Shown here: positions 21,971 through 34,932 of the stretch, piece by piece
How the letters are laid out: each line of letters begins with the position of its first letter
Position numbering within the stretch: the stretch's first letter is position 1
From: Pyxicephalus adspersus
Lineage: Eukaryota > Chordata > Amphibia > Anura > Pyxicephalidae
Direction of reading: 5' to 3'
Length of the DNA stretch: 64,000 bases
Assembly: GCF_032062135.1 (NCBI RefSeq)
Contig: NC_092859.1
Span: 47,597,494 to 47,661,493, forward strand
The notes under the pieces: generated by a model
Databases searched by the model: none
Seen by the model: only the letters and a program-made list of their open reading frames with translations
Told to the model about the DNA's origin: nothing
Program-made: the position numbers and the translations under genes

Positions 21971-24657
21971 CCATACATGGGGCTGATTTATGAAACTTTA
22001 AGAGAGAGGAAATAATGGAAAAATCGACCAAGCCAACAACGTTTGTGCTCATTCTCAAATATTTACTAGAAAAATTTATAGCAGTATTTTATGTGATGCA
22101 TCCTGAAAACATGTCAGGTTTTTATTCCGATTTAAAGGAAACCTAAACTATTAAAATATATTGGTTGCCTGGTTGATATCCAGTCCATGCAGTCTGCCTA
22201 ATTTTCTGAGGCTTTGGCCTACAACAATTTTGCAGAAAAAGATTTCATAATGCTGGGCACTTTGGGGCACAAATTGGTGAAACTGGCTATTTAATGAAAG
22301 GAATTTCAGTAACAATATTTTCTGTAGAAAGAAATGTAAAAAAATGTTATATGCTGCTTGAGAAACAAACAGAGAGCTAGGACAGGAAAGTATGAGAGTG
22401 TCTGTCGAGAAAAGGCTGAGGGTACAACCTAAATTTAGGAGGCAGACACCCAGGAAATTAGGCCCAGAATATACACACAGGTCACAATATAAACTAATTA
22501 TCCTATGGAATTATTTGATGGATAGTTAATCCACAAGTCCAGTCAGAGACAGAAGCAAAAAAATCATGGTCAGCCAAACAGGATTCAGAACTAAAAAAAA
22601 TCACCTGCAAAACCAAAGGTCAGATTCTAGAAGATCAGAAACAAAGGTTCAGCAAGGATTAAAATGATGCAGGGTCAGGAACAAACTGGGTAATACACAG
22701 ATATGGTATTGGAATCCATATCTGTGTATTGGAATGAAAACTCTTTGAAGACCAGTGTTTATAAGGGCTCATGTTAAGGAACAAGAGGCACCTGCTAAAG
22801 TGATGCTACTAATGTGCCCAAGTAGGGACATAACCACAATTTATGGGACCTTGTAGCAAACTTTTTTTGAAATATACACGATATGGTTTGATTTATTAAG
22901 GAGTTTAAAAGGATAATTTCCTGATGCCCAACACTGTAAAAACACAAAAACTAAGGATGAGGTCTGGAGCACATTGTGACATTTAAAACTAATTTACAGA
23001 ATGTGGTCCCTTAACAAATTTGACTATTTTTTAACACCCTCCCACCTTTATGAAAGGAAGCAAATGGTTTTAATGAACAGATTAAAATGTAGAGAATGAA
23101 AATGGTATCATTCGCTTTTATATTGGTGGTCAACGGAGACTTCCCCTTTACAGACAGCTGAGAAACCTATTGGATGCCAGTGGTTATTTTCCTGAGACTC
23201 CTAGCAAAGTTTGGAGGAACCATGGCTCCTGCTGATGAGCTGGCTTTTTTCCAGTTCACAGGATAAAAGTATTAGCATTGTTCTTCTAAAATATGAATAA
23301 GAGTTGTTTTCTTGAAAAAATGCCCTCTTGGTGTTATTTGGTTAAGATGCTTCATTAGAGAACACAGGCAGGCAGATGGCTCCATGACCTAAGGTCAGCA
23401 TGTATTGAATAGACATGGATCCCGTTATCAGAGCTGCATGGGGAGCAGCTATGGATGACTAATGACATGAATCATGTATGCTTAATTGTCAGTAAAATAA
23501 CCTGGCAGTGGCTGTATGACGGCAGCCTGGATATAATTTTATTGGCTTGATTCTGTGAAAAATGATTGATGTTCTATTTTTTAGTCCTTGAATTTAGGTA
23601 ATGTTATTTTGGAAACATTTAGGAATTGTTTGTGATATAATTATATATTTATGTATATTTAATATAAAGATGAGCATTAAAAATAGAGTTTTTTTTATTC
23701 AATAACTTCACAGATTAAATTGGCAACCAATCTCTATCGTGTCCAGGATCTTACTGCATTCTTCATTATTATCTCTGCTTCTTTCTATTGTACTACTATT
23801 TGTTTCTTTGCTTGAATCCCTCCCTGCATGCTGTAGAAAGCACACATTTTAACCTGCCATGCCTAAACAAAGGATTTATCCCAAGTCTAAGACAATAGGG
23901 ATATAATTGCTAGAGCCATTACTGGAAATGAATGGCAGTCTTGAAATATTGAAAAATCGACTGTACAAGTGATACAGAGTTGGAGTAACGTTCTGCATAA
24001 AAGACATCAAATATGCCTTTGATTCAGTGCCAGAATAGAACTAATGAATTATCACACCAAATAGAAGTTACAGCCTCTTATTGATTTTTACTAAATAAAT
24101 TGTTTTCAATCGCTTGAGTGTGTTAATTTATGCTACAAGCTTTTTATATTTATCAACAAAGTCTGCTCGATATTTATAGCAGACATGTAATTATTAGCAT
24201 ACATTTCTGAAAATAAAGGCTTTTCTCTTCACATCTTGGGGATGTCCTGAGTTTAAAAGTAAGTAGTTTTATTTAAAGGAAACTGCATGAATCCCCAAAC
24301 TTTTCCAATTTATATTAATTTATTATGTATTTAAACTATAATAATTTAAGTCCTAAACATCAAAACTAATAATTCCGAGTATGAAAAAACCACCAAGAAG
24401 TAATAAACCAAAATATATCATTCATAGAGAGCCCCAACTCTTCAGGATTTAAATGAAATTATTTCAGTTTTAAATGACTGTCCACAGATTAGTGATTACC
24501 ATAATATGAAATATTTTCCTTTGATGTATTATATGACATTTTACTATAAGAATTATAGTTCTGTCTAATGATGTAAATACCATCTTTGAACACTAGGTGC
24601 CAGCAAAACACTTTGGAAAGGAAAGTCATCCTTGCTGTCCCATTTTTATTAATACCA
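21971..24657. other. No gene; possible old repeat at 22400-22800
   Basis: 22400-22800 contains runs such as 'ggtcagccaaacaggattca' and 'agggtcaggaacaaactggg', a wording I associate with LTR-type frog repeats. A local inverted repeat ('acacagatatgg...ccatatctgtgt') lies at 22696-22729. Nothing else recognised. Confidence 0.4.
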
Positions 24658-25080
24658 GAAAAGCAAACAAGAATATTAAACTGGTATAGGATGGTAGGAC
24701 AAGAAGACCAAGGGCCCCAAAGCAAGTGTTGCTTAGCTGCTGTCACTAAGCCCATCATGCATAGCAGTGTCTTGAGTGCTACATGGCATTAATTATAACA
24801 TGTTTATTGAAATAGGCCTTCATTTAGCATATTAAATTGTATTGCACCAAAAAAGTAAAGGCAAGAATATCAAACTGCTATAGAATAATAGCAGGTTGTA
24901 ACAAGATGACCAAGGGCCCCAAAGCAAGTGCTGTTAAGCTGCTGTCAAAAGGCCCATCATGCACAGCAGTGGCTTGAGTGCTACATGGCAATAACGATAA
25001 TATACTTAATAAAATATTTTTTAGCTTAGTACATTTTTTTTCACCAATAAGTAAAGGCAGGAATATCAAATCAATATAAA
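24658..25080. repeat. ~200 bp tandem duplication (2.1 copies)
   Basis: Copy 1 spans about 24658-24850, copy 2 about 24851-25049, and a third start 25050-25080. Shared core: 'gaccaagggccccaaagcaa', 'aagcccatcatgcatagcag' / 'aggcccatcatgcacagcag', 'cttgagtgctacatggca'. The copies differ by scattered substitutions, so the duplication is old. Confidence 0.85.
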
Positions 25081-25399
25081 TAAATCAAACTGATTAAATA
25101 GGAATGCGATCCCATTAAACTACTGTCAAACCAAAACGTCATTGTTGGACTGACTATGAATAGAAATTTTTGGTACACAAACATTATGAATAGCGCACTG
25201 AAAATGAATAATAATGTCTGTTTTATTACAAGCTCTATATTTAAAAAATCATACAAAACAGTACAGTATAGCCAATATATGCATGCTCAAAAGTGTTGTT
25301 AGGTGCTCTTTCACATCATCCCTGAATTACCCATATTTATAATGTTACATCTCTTGTATGTTTCTCTAAGTGTCATGAAGAGAAACACAGTGAGCATGG

Positions 25400-25597
25400 T
25401 TCCCTAAAGCTCTTTAAGACTGGAGATGTTAGACTATCATTGGTGAACCTGGGTGATACAGCAAACCAGGAATAGATTTCTTGAAAAAATTAGCCATTAT
25501 TTGGCAAATGTTTTAAATTCTGGACCAGATTCATTCCAGGTTCACCCATGATAGTCCATCTTTCCTGTCCTGAAGAGCTTTGAAAAATCAGGCCCAA
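25400..25597. mobile_element. Palindromic MITE, 'aaagctcttta...' family
   Basis: The left half ('aaagctctttaagactggag', 'gtgaacctgggtgatacagc') is mirrored by the right half ('attccaggttcacccatgat', 'ctgaagagctttgaaaaatc'). Same family as 42284-42486 and 60115-60503. Confidence 0.85.
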
Positions 25598-26193
25598 TGT
25601 GTACATAACCCAGACCTAATTGTGACCTCTGATCTTAGGGATGTGCTGCCGACAAATTCAAGAGCATCAAGGTCAGAGGAAGAAACACAGAGGGGTAAAG
25701 AAAACTAATTGTGACCCCTATCTTTAAGCAATTAACTTCTCAAGAACCATGCTGCTATAAAAGCCAAATTAAACCTAATGGCCAAAAATGCAAAAACCAT
25801 TTATATATACTGGACACTCTTTAAAATCCTGTTTATTAATGCTAACATAATTATAGTGCTTTCTATAGGATTTATGTGTTTGTATGTTTCTTTTCCATGG
25901 AAATAAGCACACAAACAGCAGAACATATAAAATCTATAGATGAATTCCTGGCAGGGATTTGAATTTCGCACCCTCGTAGCAGAAGTGCTATCCACTATCA
26001 ATGTTTTCATTGCTAGCTACTGGATTTGTATAAGTAGTGTTTCAATTTGCAGTTAGGCATATTACAAATTAAGCCCAAATTCCCAGGTTGTGTTCTAATA
26101 TTACAAAACAAATTTGTTTTTTGAGTTTTTTCCTGGTTCTAAGGTAGGGTGAATATGCGCTATGCACAATGCCACATCCCAAATAATATTACA
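25598..26193. other. No recognised feature
   Basis: AT-rich, chance frames only. Confidence 0.5.
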
Positions 26194-26748
26194 TACCCTG
26201 TTTCCCCGATTATAAGGCACTGTCTTATATTTTTTGAAATGCCAAAATATGCCATAGGCCTTTTTTTCAGGGGATGTCTTATTTTTCCATGAAGAAGACT
26301 TCAGTACACATTTATTGTTGAAAGTCACTCATGATCACTCATGTCCCATTGATTGTCCCCTTCTGATCACTCATGTGCCGTTCATATTCTCCTTCTGATC
26401 ACTCTATGCCATTGACTGTCCCCTTCTGATCACTCTATGCAATGATTGTCCCCTTCTGTTCACTTACCGGTAATTAAGTGTAGGGATCTCCGTTAGGGCA
26501 GGGATCTCCGTTAGGGCAGGGATCAGCAGCTTGCTTCCTGGTGCAGAATGCCGGCTTGTTACTTTCAGTTTCACTCTGCACTGCAGCCAGGAGCAGACAC
26601 GTGCTGCAGCCAGCATCAAGGAGACACACACAGGATCAAATATCGGGGGATATCTTTTTCACGGGTGAGTGTCTTATTTTAATTATTTTTTCAAAAATCG
26701 GGGGTGGCTTATTTAATGGGGATGTCTTAAAATGGTGGAAACACGGTA
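26194..26748. mobile_element. TIR element related internally to the one at 1947-2718
   Basis: The left end TACCCTGTTTCCCCGATTAT and right end 'ggtggaaacacggta' are inverted partners, a terminus common in vertebrates ('...tcttattttcaggggatgtc'). The interior has ~40 bp units with 'ccccttctgatcactc(t/a)tg' (26320-26460), then 'cacttaccggt', 'gcttgcttcctgg' and 'ctgcagccaggagc', all shared with the other element although the ends differ. Confidence 0.8.
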
Positions 26749-27785
26749 GTACAAAGAACCAATACAATAGCGGGACTTTTAAGGCCTAGTTTAGGAATTA
26801 AACTATCATCTTTATCTAAAATACAAAACATTTTGATTTCATACAAACACCTAAAAATGTTTAAAAACAAAACACAAATATAGTACTTTCAAATGCCATT
26901 CTCAGTTGGTTATCGACGCGTTTCATAGACTCTTCATCAGGAACTTCGTCTGAGATCTACAAATTATACCTACACATACAAATTTTTATCTGTGTTGCAT
27001 TTACAAAAACTTTTCTCCTAAATTATCAAAATTTCCAAGAAATCCATTGCTTTCACCTATTACTTACAACAATTATTATTGGTCCTAGTTCTTGTGTTTC
27101 AGGAATCAGAATAGATGATTTTACCAACAACAAATGTTAAACAGAATATTATTATTAGTCTTTATTTACACCAATGTTTTGCATTTTATATATTAAATGT
27201 AGCATTATTTTCATGAATCTTTTATTTGCCTTCTTTATATTCATACATTTGCTTTTTTTACAGAAATATGCGTTTAAGAAGTACAAGAAGTTGTTTAAAT
27301 GACCCTAATGTATTTTGCTACATTTGTGGTGAATATTCTCAGCAAAAACATTACAGAATTTGTGAATCAAGCATATCTTGCATATTTTGGTTTTACACTG
27401 GGTGACCAAGATAAGTATTGGGCTACCCATATGGTATGCAAATGTTGTGTAGAGTGTTAAAAAGGGTGAGGATATGGGGGAGAGAAAGTCTTACCCAAAA
27501 CCATCAAGGTTACTACTTTATGTCTGAAATACAACTTTGCCCACATCTTAAGGTCAGACCGGTAAATAAAATATATGGTAAATATTAATCACTGCTTGAA
27601 AACGTTTATATCATCATAGAAGAAATCATAATTTTACCATTACCTATTATGTATATCTATGAGAGCGTATCCAAGTAGATCTTATGCCTTCTCTGAAGCA
27701 GACAGTTTATTTTGCTATAGCCTTATTATTTGATCCTCTCCTATCTATGCTAATGAAAAATAAGTATGGATACTTAGCTGGATTG
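26749..27785. other. No gene; short repeat fragment near 26905-26960
   Basis: 'ggttatcgacgcgtttcata' and 'gactcttcatcaggaact' match a motif (GAAACGCGTCGATAACC in reverse) frequent in amphibian repeats. The rest is AT-rich. Confidence 0.45.
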
Positions 27786-27796
27786 TTGTCCAGACG

Positions 27797-28099
27797 CTAG
27801 CCACAAAAAAAAGAAAGAAAGAAGCTGCTGTCTGCGCTCTCACCACTTATGGGATCCGAAGCCGCATGACGCCATCCCTCATGGAGTTCATAAACTCCAC
27901 CCCTCGACAGGATATGACGTATCCTGTCAACAAAGGCCACATTGTGACCTTTCTCTAGAATGCTGGCATGCAGCGCAATGCAATCATAGAAAATGATCAT
28001 CTCTTTCCCAATGCTTATAGCCCCAACGCCAAATAAAGTTAGCATGTACAGTATACATAGTAGGTAGCCGATGCACATAGTGTATTGCAACACAATCAC
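27797..28099 (-). other. Unassigned 100-codon open frame in a locally GC-richer block
   Basis: The frame has a hydrophobic N-terminal half (CIGYLLCILYMLTLFGVGAI) and a polar second half (GHNVAFVDRIRHILSRGG). I recognise no family. The frame begins at a near-cognate codon and has no splice-compatible neighbours. The block contains CpGs and a small palindrome (AGGATATGACGTATCCT). A decayed dispersed element is the likelier explanation; a lone exon is possible. Confidence 0.25.
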
Positions 28100-28199
28100 A
28101 GCCCAGAACTTCTTGTGAGCCTGTTACTGTCCACTGACTATATTTATGGAGGTCGAAGCTTCAGCTGCAGCTATTCAGATGCCAAAAATATGTCTCTGT

Positions 28200-31100
28200 A
28201 TAAGAAAATGTAAGCATGGATGATATATGAGGGCTACCTGAACCTATCTGTCATTTTGAAAATTCTGTCTTTCTGGCAAACTTCCTGTTTAAATGTGGAC
28301 CTCAGGTCCAAACGTGTTGATTGCTGTGGTATAGGAAAATATAGGAAAACCTATGTAACTTTGGTTTGGAATTCTTTCTGAAAAAAAAAAAAAACAGTAC
28401 TGTTCCTGATATGTCAAGCTGTACATAGTCTTACTGCTATATATTTGCTGTGAGAGTTCTAAGGCTTCTCTTGAATGCTCATCTCAAAATATTTAGAGAT
28501 GTCACTGGTTGTTCTCATTGCTGGTGTTTCTAACATGAGGAAGTAAAGCCATTCAACCTACCAAGGAGGCAGTTTCCATACAGAGACACAGTGGAGACCA
28601 ATGCACAATACATCATGGGGAGAAGAATAATTATGGTGAAACCACAGACAATACTGGTGCTCCCCTGCCCTCTGTCTGCATTCTTCTGGTCACAAGATAC
28701 AGGGTTTAGTTTCTTTTCATGTCAATTATCTGTAAGAATGATGCTGGAACTCTGACTTTATGCCAGCTCTCCTGATCTGCTTATTACTTTTATTGCAGTG
28801 TTTTAGAAAGTATTCGGCCAGCGTTGCAGACAGGCTACTAACATTTTTCAAACTGGGTCAGTGTAAACCTGGATATTAATATATTTTATTGTTATTCACT
28901 TTTAGACCATTATTTTGCACCCCTCCTTTTTTATATCCCATACATCAGTAGAACGTCTATAAATACAGACTGTCTAACTCACTTGTATTCAGTATTCTTA
29001 GTGAATGCACAATTTTATTTCCTGAAATATTTGCCCAAGCAAGAGGGTAAAACAGGATTGTCTTCCATGAATTATGCCTAAAGTCCATCTTACATACCTA
29101 AAGATCTAGCTTGTGTTCCATTTGATTGCAATATTACCAGTACAATGGTTGCTATAATGCTGTCAGTAGCCCAAGAGAGCTCTAATACTGCCTTCTGTGG
29201 TGAGGGTGCTGCTAGATGACATCTGTGCTTTTGACATTTATGCGTTCTACTGCTATACAAGCTCAGCCAAATTCAGTTAGGATGCTGTTGTAGGCAGGCC
29301 TGGAGGTAGCTGTTCATTTCTTGTATATTTACATATTATGTAGAAGTTATGTTAATCATCCAATTTAAAAGAAAATTGTCAAAAGAAGGTATCAAAAATC
29401 TGTACATACCTTCAAATGTCACCAATGCTTCGTCTGAATGTCCTAGGAGTCACTGAACCCAATGTAATTTTCTTTCAATGCCTTGTTATTGGTTTGTATG
29501 CCCCTTAGCATACTAAAATTCTGCTGCCTTCTTTTCTGACATTTGAGGCATATTAATACTTAGATATCCAGAACAGGGCATCTCAAAATTGGAACCTAGG
29601 TTAAAATATAAATACTGAAAATTCCTATGTTTGGGGGATCTTAGGGAACACAGGGCAACCTTTTCTTAGCACTAGCAGAATGTGTGGACAATTAGTGTAC
29701 TGAACTGGTAATTTAACTTTGATAGTGAAAGGTTCACCTTGAAAAACTTAAACAGGAGGCTAAACAAAAATGAATTTTATTGTCATTCAAGTTAAAGTTA
29801 AATAAACATCAAACAGGTAACAACAATCACATATATATGTGAGAAATTATTACAATACAAAAATGCATTAGAAATATGTTTTGAGTTGTGATAAAATAAA
29901 TATTATAACTATAATATATAACTAAAATTAACAGCACATATCCCTGAGTTTCTGATTAACATAGTTAAGAAACAGAAAAGGTAAAAATTAAATTCAGTGA
30001 ACCCTGTTTACAATTTGGAGTGTATTTTGTTGTATGGAGATCAAAATATATTAAAAGAAGCACCATTGCAGACAAATTCCAATAAAAATAGCAACTGTAC
30101 CTCTACACTAGATGCAAGTCATCCTAAAATAACAGTTGTCTATATATTGGTTTTGAATTGCATGTTATTAAATAAAAACCTACATTTGTAAATCGGTATT
30201 TGAATTCCTAATTTCAGTATAATAAAATAACGGACTGTTACACATCAAAATTACACCAAAATATTATGTAAACTCTTTTCATCAGAAAGGTTTTGTGAAA
30301 TGTATTGGTTTTTGCATAGCAGTTTTTTGTTTTGTTTTTTATATGAAAGTGTTCCTAAATCCATCAGCTGCCTATTAAAAAGGGTCAGTCTATCTCTCAC
30401 TGGTAGAATGATCCACCAGTTCCTTCTGATAAATCTAGTGCCTTTAGATTAAAAAAAATCCCTGTTTGTTTTTTGCAGTATTGCCCTCTGGTCAAGAAGT
30501 CTCATCCGTTATGTTGAATATCCTTTACTTTAATGGTCCATAAATTAAGAAGTCTCTACATAATTTAACCTGCCAGCAGGTTAACAAATGAAATATCAGT
30601 TTTGACTTGACTGACCCTTAGTGGCAGGTTTCCATCTAGAATTAGGCAATCTCTGAAAGTCCAGCTGTTTCTGCAGAGACTGGGTACTATACAAGAGCTA
30701 GAGAACCACAGAGCATTCTATTTATTCTGGAACGTCTAAACACTTACTTGAAGGATTAGGTAGAATCCTTTCTCTACACCACATTCCCTTTTCAGAAAAA
30801 AATGTTACATGTGTGCTTTACATAACTATCCTTTACATAACCGTCTTAAAAAACAGGCATAGGTACAGTTAAGAGAATATGATTTGACTTGAATTACCAC
30901 CAAATGTGAAAAAATGTATCTTAGATTAAGTAAAAGTAAAAGTGTACAGCTCGGTCATTGGCTGTTACAGATAGTTCGAAAGTATACACTATATTTGTAT
31001 AACCCAACAGCATGATGTTAAAAAACTATAAAACATACTAAATAATAAATATCACAATTTCTTCATTCTTTCTTACCAATGTAAACATGCAAAGTTGTAA

Positions 31101-34100
31101 ACTCAAAATTCTCACTATTACCTTTCCTACCTCCATTAAGGGGTATATATACTTTACGTGCATGTTAGGTTACAGTGATTAGGTGAAAATAATTACAAAA
31201 ATAATTTAAATTTAATAAACAGATTTGCTGATCTGCCTTAAAAATATTATTCCGAATTTAAAGTTGTATTCACCAAATTAAAATTACGCCTTTGCATTCA
31301 GAAAAAGGAGCTCTGCGCTATACAGGCTCATTCCCTAAAGGTTTGTTCTACATTGCAAATATTATTATTAGATTTCAAACATGTATGAGGGTATTTTCAC
31401 AGTATAATATTAGAGCCCCGCGTGGATTATCATATTAGGACACAATATTCTGTATGACAGAAATGGTACTTCTGTAACTTGTCCCTGCAATATTATTTTC
31501 CCAGTTTACATTTACCTTTTTCTTTATATTGTGTAACTTTTTGTATATTGTGTAGTATTGTTGTGCTGTTTCTTGCTTGGGCTGCTTACCTAGCCATGTC
31601 CTATGACATCTTTCCATAAATATTCCCTAATCACCTTTAAAACGTGTCATTTTTAGTAATAGCAAGTGCACAAATCTATTTGTTACTTATTTCAAATAAA
31701 CCTGTTATTACAGAAATATGGAAGGTGTTACGGCTGACTTCTCTTAGAAGCTGTAATTTTTTTCTGGCAGTCAAGCTTATTCTTCCGCTTTGCTGAACTA
31801 GTTGCTTCCCATCACCTAACTGATCTAACTGTATACTTATTCTAGATGAACACATTTAGCGATGATGGCAGAGGATGACCATGGCAGCCAAGGAACTAGC
31901 AACTAGTTAGAATAAAAGTCAGCAGTGGTAGTACCAATATTTCCATCTTTGCATGTAGCCTGTAATCCCTTGGGTACTATAAAGGCTATTGCAATATCCT
32001 TCTTGCCTCGGGGGTAATATAGACATTTTTGTTGGTTGTCACTGAATGGTAAGTTGAAATCAGCTAAGTAAAAAATTGTGCAAATTGTACATCAATAGAT
32101 ACATAATGTCTAAGTTCAATTCTTTAGGAAAACAGCTGCAGCCTGAGTAAAAAGCCTCCTGCCTACCAGAAGAAATCAGATAGCGCTCTCCAAACAGAAT
32201 GAGCTTTACTGATTGCAGAGCTATAGGTCGATAGAGAGCTATGGGACGAATGTCAGAACTCTGCTTCCATACAGATTGCAAAGGTCCTCCTCTATAGCAT
32301 ACTGGTAGGGTACAGACCTTTCTACATAGACAGTGGCTGCTATTCCCAAGAAAACAACTATAAAAATTTGCACGCCTTCTGTTTTAATGCACTTGGAATC
32401 TATTTAGCGGATTCAAACTGACAGTTCAATTAGGCTTTAATTATTCTAAAAAATGTGTTAAAAGGGTAGAGCTGCGTTCTAAAAGCTACAGCAAGTATTA
32501 CAGTGAAAATATTTATGTACATAGGAAAATACTTTTTTTCTGCTTTCACAGTAACTAAGCCAATAATACTACAGGAATTATACATAATCTGTCTTGCTCT
32601 TCCTAAGCCAATTGTTTTCAACATCTGCTGTGCTTGTGTGACATATAAACAAGAACTATCACAGTTCAGAATAGTATTTGTATATATACTTATATCATTG
32701 ATAGTTAACCTGTGCAGTAGGAAGTGATGTGATATGATTAAAAAAAAAAACTCTACTTTTGTCTTTACTCTACTACTTGGTCAAAATTAAATTCACTTTT
32801 TACATTCAAGTTATAGATGTAATAACGTTATAACTACATCAGTCTCATCACATATATAGCTGTATCAATATAACAAGGTTAACCAAGCAGCATTACAGAT
32901 CTTCCTTAAGCATGCGTAGGTCTACCTTAAAAGTGATAACGCATGCATCAGTAGTGACAATTACCAGTAAAAGCTCTACCTTCTTTGTATTACAAACTTT
33001 GCTTTTCACATTACAACCTAATCAGTATCAAGAGCTTTCTTTTTGCAGATCTATTCTTTTACTAATCAGCAGTATTTCTGTAGATTTAATATAGTAAACA
33101 CAACAAAACTGTAGGAAGTGGAACCCGCACAAATAAATTTGATTTTATAAATATGTTTAGCTATTGCAACATGATAATAAATATACATTACGTTTGGTGT
33201 TTGTTTTCTTGGCTCGGAGTGATAAACATATTTTATATTAAAGATGTATAGTTTGTGCACTGAAAAGTTTTTGGCATTTGTAGTATGCAGCAAAAAATAA
33301 AATTCCTACAATTGGCACTTGATGTCTTTTGGATTGGAAATATTGAGAACAACAGAAGAAAGGAACGCATTGCTTCCCATAAAAATCTTCTTTTTCTAAT
33401 AGAATCTGATTGGCTGGTGTATGGTATGTGCTCATGTATTATACAGGTTTAGTTTGTTCAAATTGATACATTTATCTGTGGACTTTGATATACTAATATA
33501 ATAGGTAATATAATCATAGCTATTGTAAACTCTGGAATGCAGTAAAAATGTTTTGTTTGTATAACAGTAAAAATAAATAAAGCACTCATACATGACTAAC
33601 AGAAATAAACAACCAAGGTCCTTGGCTAATATGTTATCTTTAACCACGACCCTACAGGTTAGGAAAGATAACTAATTTGGTTATTGGCAAACTGTGGCCC
33701 AAACTAGACATCTGGTAAACACTGGTCCGTAAGACCTGAATAAGTATGTAATCTGTGGTTTTGCGGCAGAGATTTCACTATTGAAAGCATCCTCTGTGTC
33801 CATTTGTGTCAGGTCCTAGGTATTGGAATGGCTGGAGGATCTCGTAGAATTCTCAAATCCCAGGACATTCAAAAAGCAAAGCTCCAATCCTTTAAGGTAT
33901 TGTTGAAATTAGATGGCATTGTGAACAGACCAAACTAGGCAGAAGAATAGTGCAGAACACTGGGAGTTTTGGAACTATCAGGAAATACTAGAGCTTTGTC
34001 AGAATTGCCTTGTTTTAGTAACCCTGGTTGTGGCTGCAGATTTGAGGAGCCTTGGAATTATCTTTTAAGGCATTATTATTGGTTAATATGGATTACTACA

Positions 34101-34378
34101 CTTTAGCTTGCCTAATGCTTCATGTTTTTAACAGGCCCATATGAGATTCCGATATAACAACCTGACATGAGTGGTCCAGAAACAGAAAAATATCTGTAAA
34201 TGTATTCCATAAATGAAGGATTTCAATGGAACCTAGAGTTATTAGGAAATATGATCAAACTAAAGTTTTAAACTATGTAGAGTTACTACAAATTGCACAC
34301 TGCCAGCAGCTCATAATATTAGTCTCTTAAAATATGTATGTATATAAAGAAGTTCACATATTCTTGTTTTGTCCTTCA
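28200..34378. other. Long AT-rich stretch without recognised genes
   Basis: This is the region immediately downstream of ATP10B. I checked both strands for exon-like blocks with borders and for known repeats and found none I can support. In mammals miR-146a lies in the interval downstream of ATP10B; I looked for its mature sequence on both strands across the left half and did not find it. Confidence 0.45.
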
Positions 34379-34384
34379 TTTAAT
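34379..34384 (-). promoter_or_regulatory. Candidate poly(A) signal of ATP10B (ATTAAA on minus strand)
   Basis: The first common poly(A) hexamer variant I find downstream of the stop codon is ATTAAA, about 175 nt past it. I see no canonical AATAAA on the minus strand between here and about 33.6 kb. Short AT hexamers occur by chance in this AT-rich DNA, so this is only a candidate 3' end. Confidence 0.25.
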
Positions 34385-34559
34385 AAAAAAGTGTGTTCTG
34401 CATCAGTGACTTCACTTCGCTCTTGTGTCCAAAGAAACTTCACAGTTGAAGTGATGGAGGCAGCATTTACCTCCGTTATATTTCCCAATATGGGTTTACC
34501 AGCAGAGTATTATGTACAAGTACATTGGGAAATGTGTGACTTCCCAATAAAGTCCAGGA

Positions 34560-34932
34560 TTAAACAGTCACTGTGCTAACAGATCTGCGATGATTGGCTT
34601 TAGTATGATCTTCCACACCTCTTGATGGTGAAGCAGCATTTGGTAGAGGCTTTGGTCTATGTGTCCTTGGAGTGTTCATCTCTCTATAGGAATTGTTCAA
34701 GTTGTCCTCAAGGCTGGGTGAACATACATTGTGTAGCATTCTTTCTGGAGTTGGTGGAAAACTGTTGTTTAGGGTTATATTGCTAGGATTGGATGCCAAT
34801 GCAGCACTTCTGTTTCGGTCTTTCCACTCTTGTATTTTTAGTTCTCTTGCTTCTTTACTTAATTTATCAAGCTTATGAGCTTCAGTAGTTGGACTTACTC
34901 CACAAGTACCTCGCAAGACTGTGATAAAATAC
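34560..34932 (-). CDS. ATP10B: ATP10B last coding exon (codons 1008-1131 and stop; cytosolic C-tail)
   Basis: Acceptor CTTAACAG|GTATTT; 373 bp to a TAA at 34560-34562. It encodes [12 protein letters not shown], a helical region ([20 protein letters not shown]), a Ser/Pro-rich variable stretch and the ending [13 protein letters not shown]. The pattern (L)xGTCG, then KxDKL, then LxIQxW, then HRRSxS at the terminus agrees with ATP10B, not with the shorter ATP10A or ATP10D tails, as far as I recall them. This is the strongest paralogue evidence in the window. Confidence 0.95.

Noticed and set aside
26541..26789. 82-codon frame
   Set aside because: Runs from the interior of a TIR element across its end into flanking DNA, so it is fortuitous.
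1..34378. miR-146a hairpin, expected somewhere 3' of ATP10B by mammalian synteny
   Set aside because: I searched for the mature sequence core on both strands by eye and found nothing matching; it may lie further away.
34334..34579. 81-codon plus-strand frame over the end of ATP10B
   Set aside because: Antisense to the 3' UTR and stop region; no conserved features or splice context.
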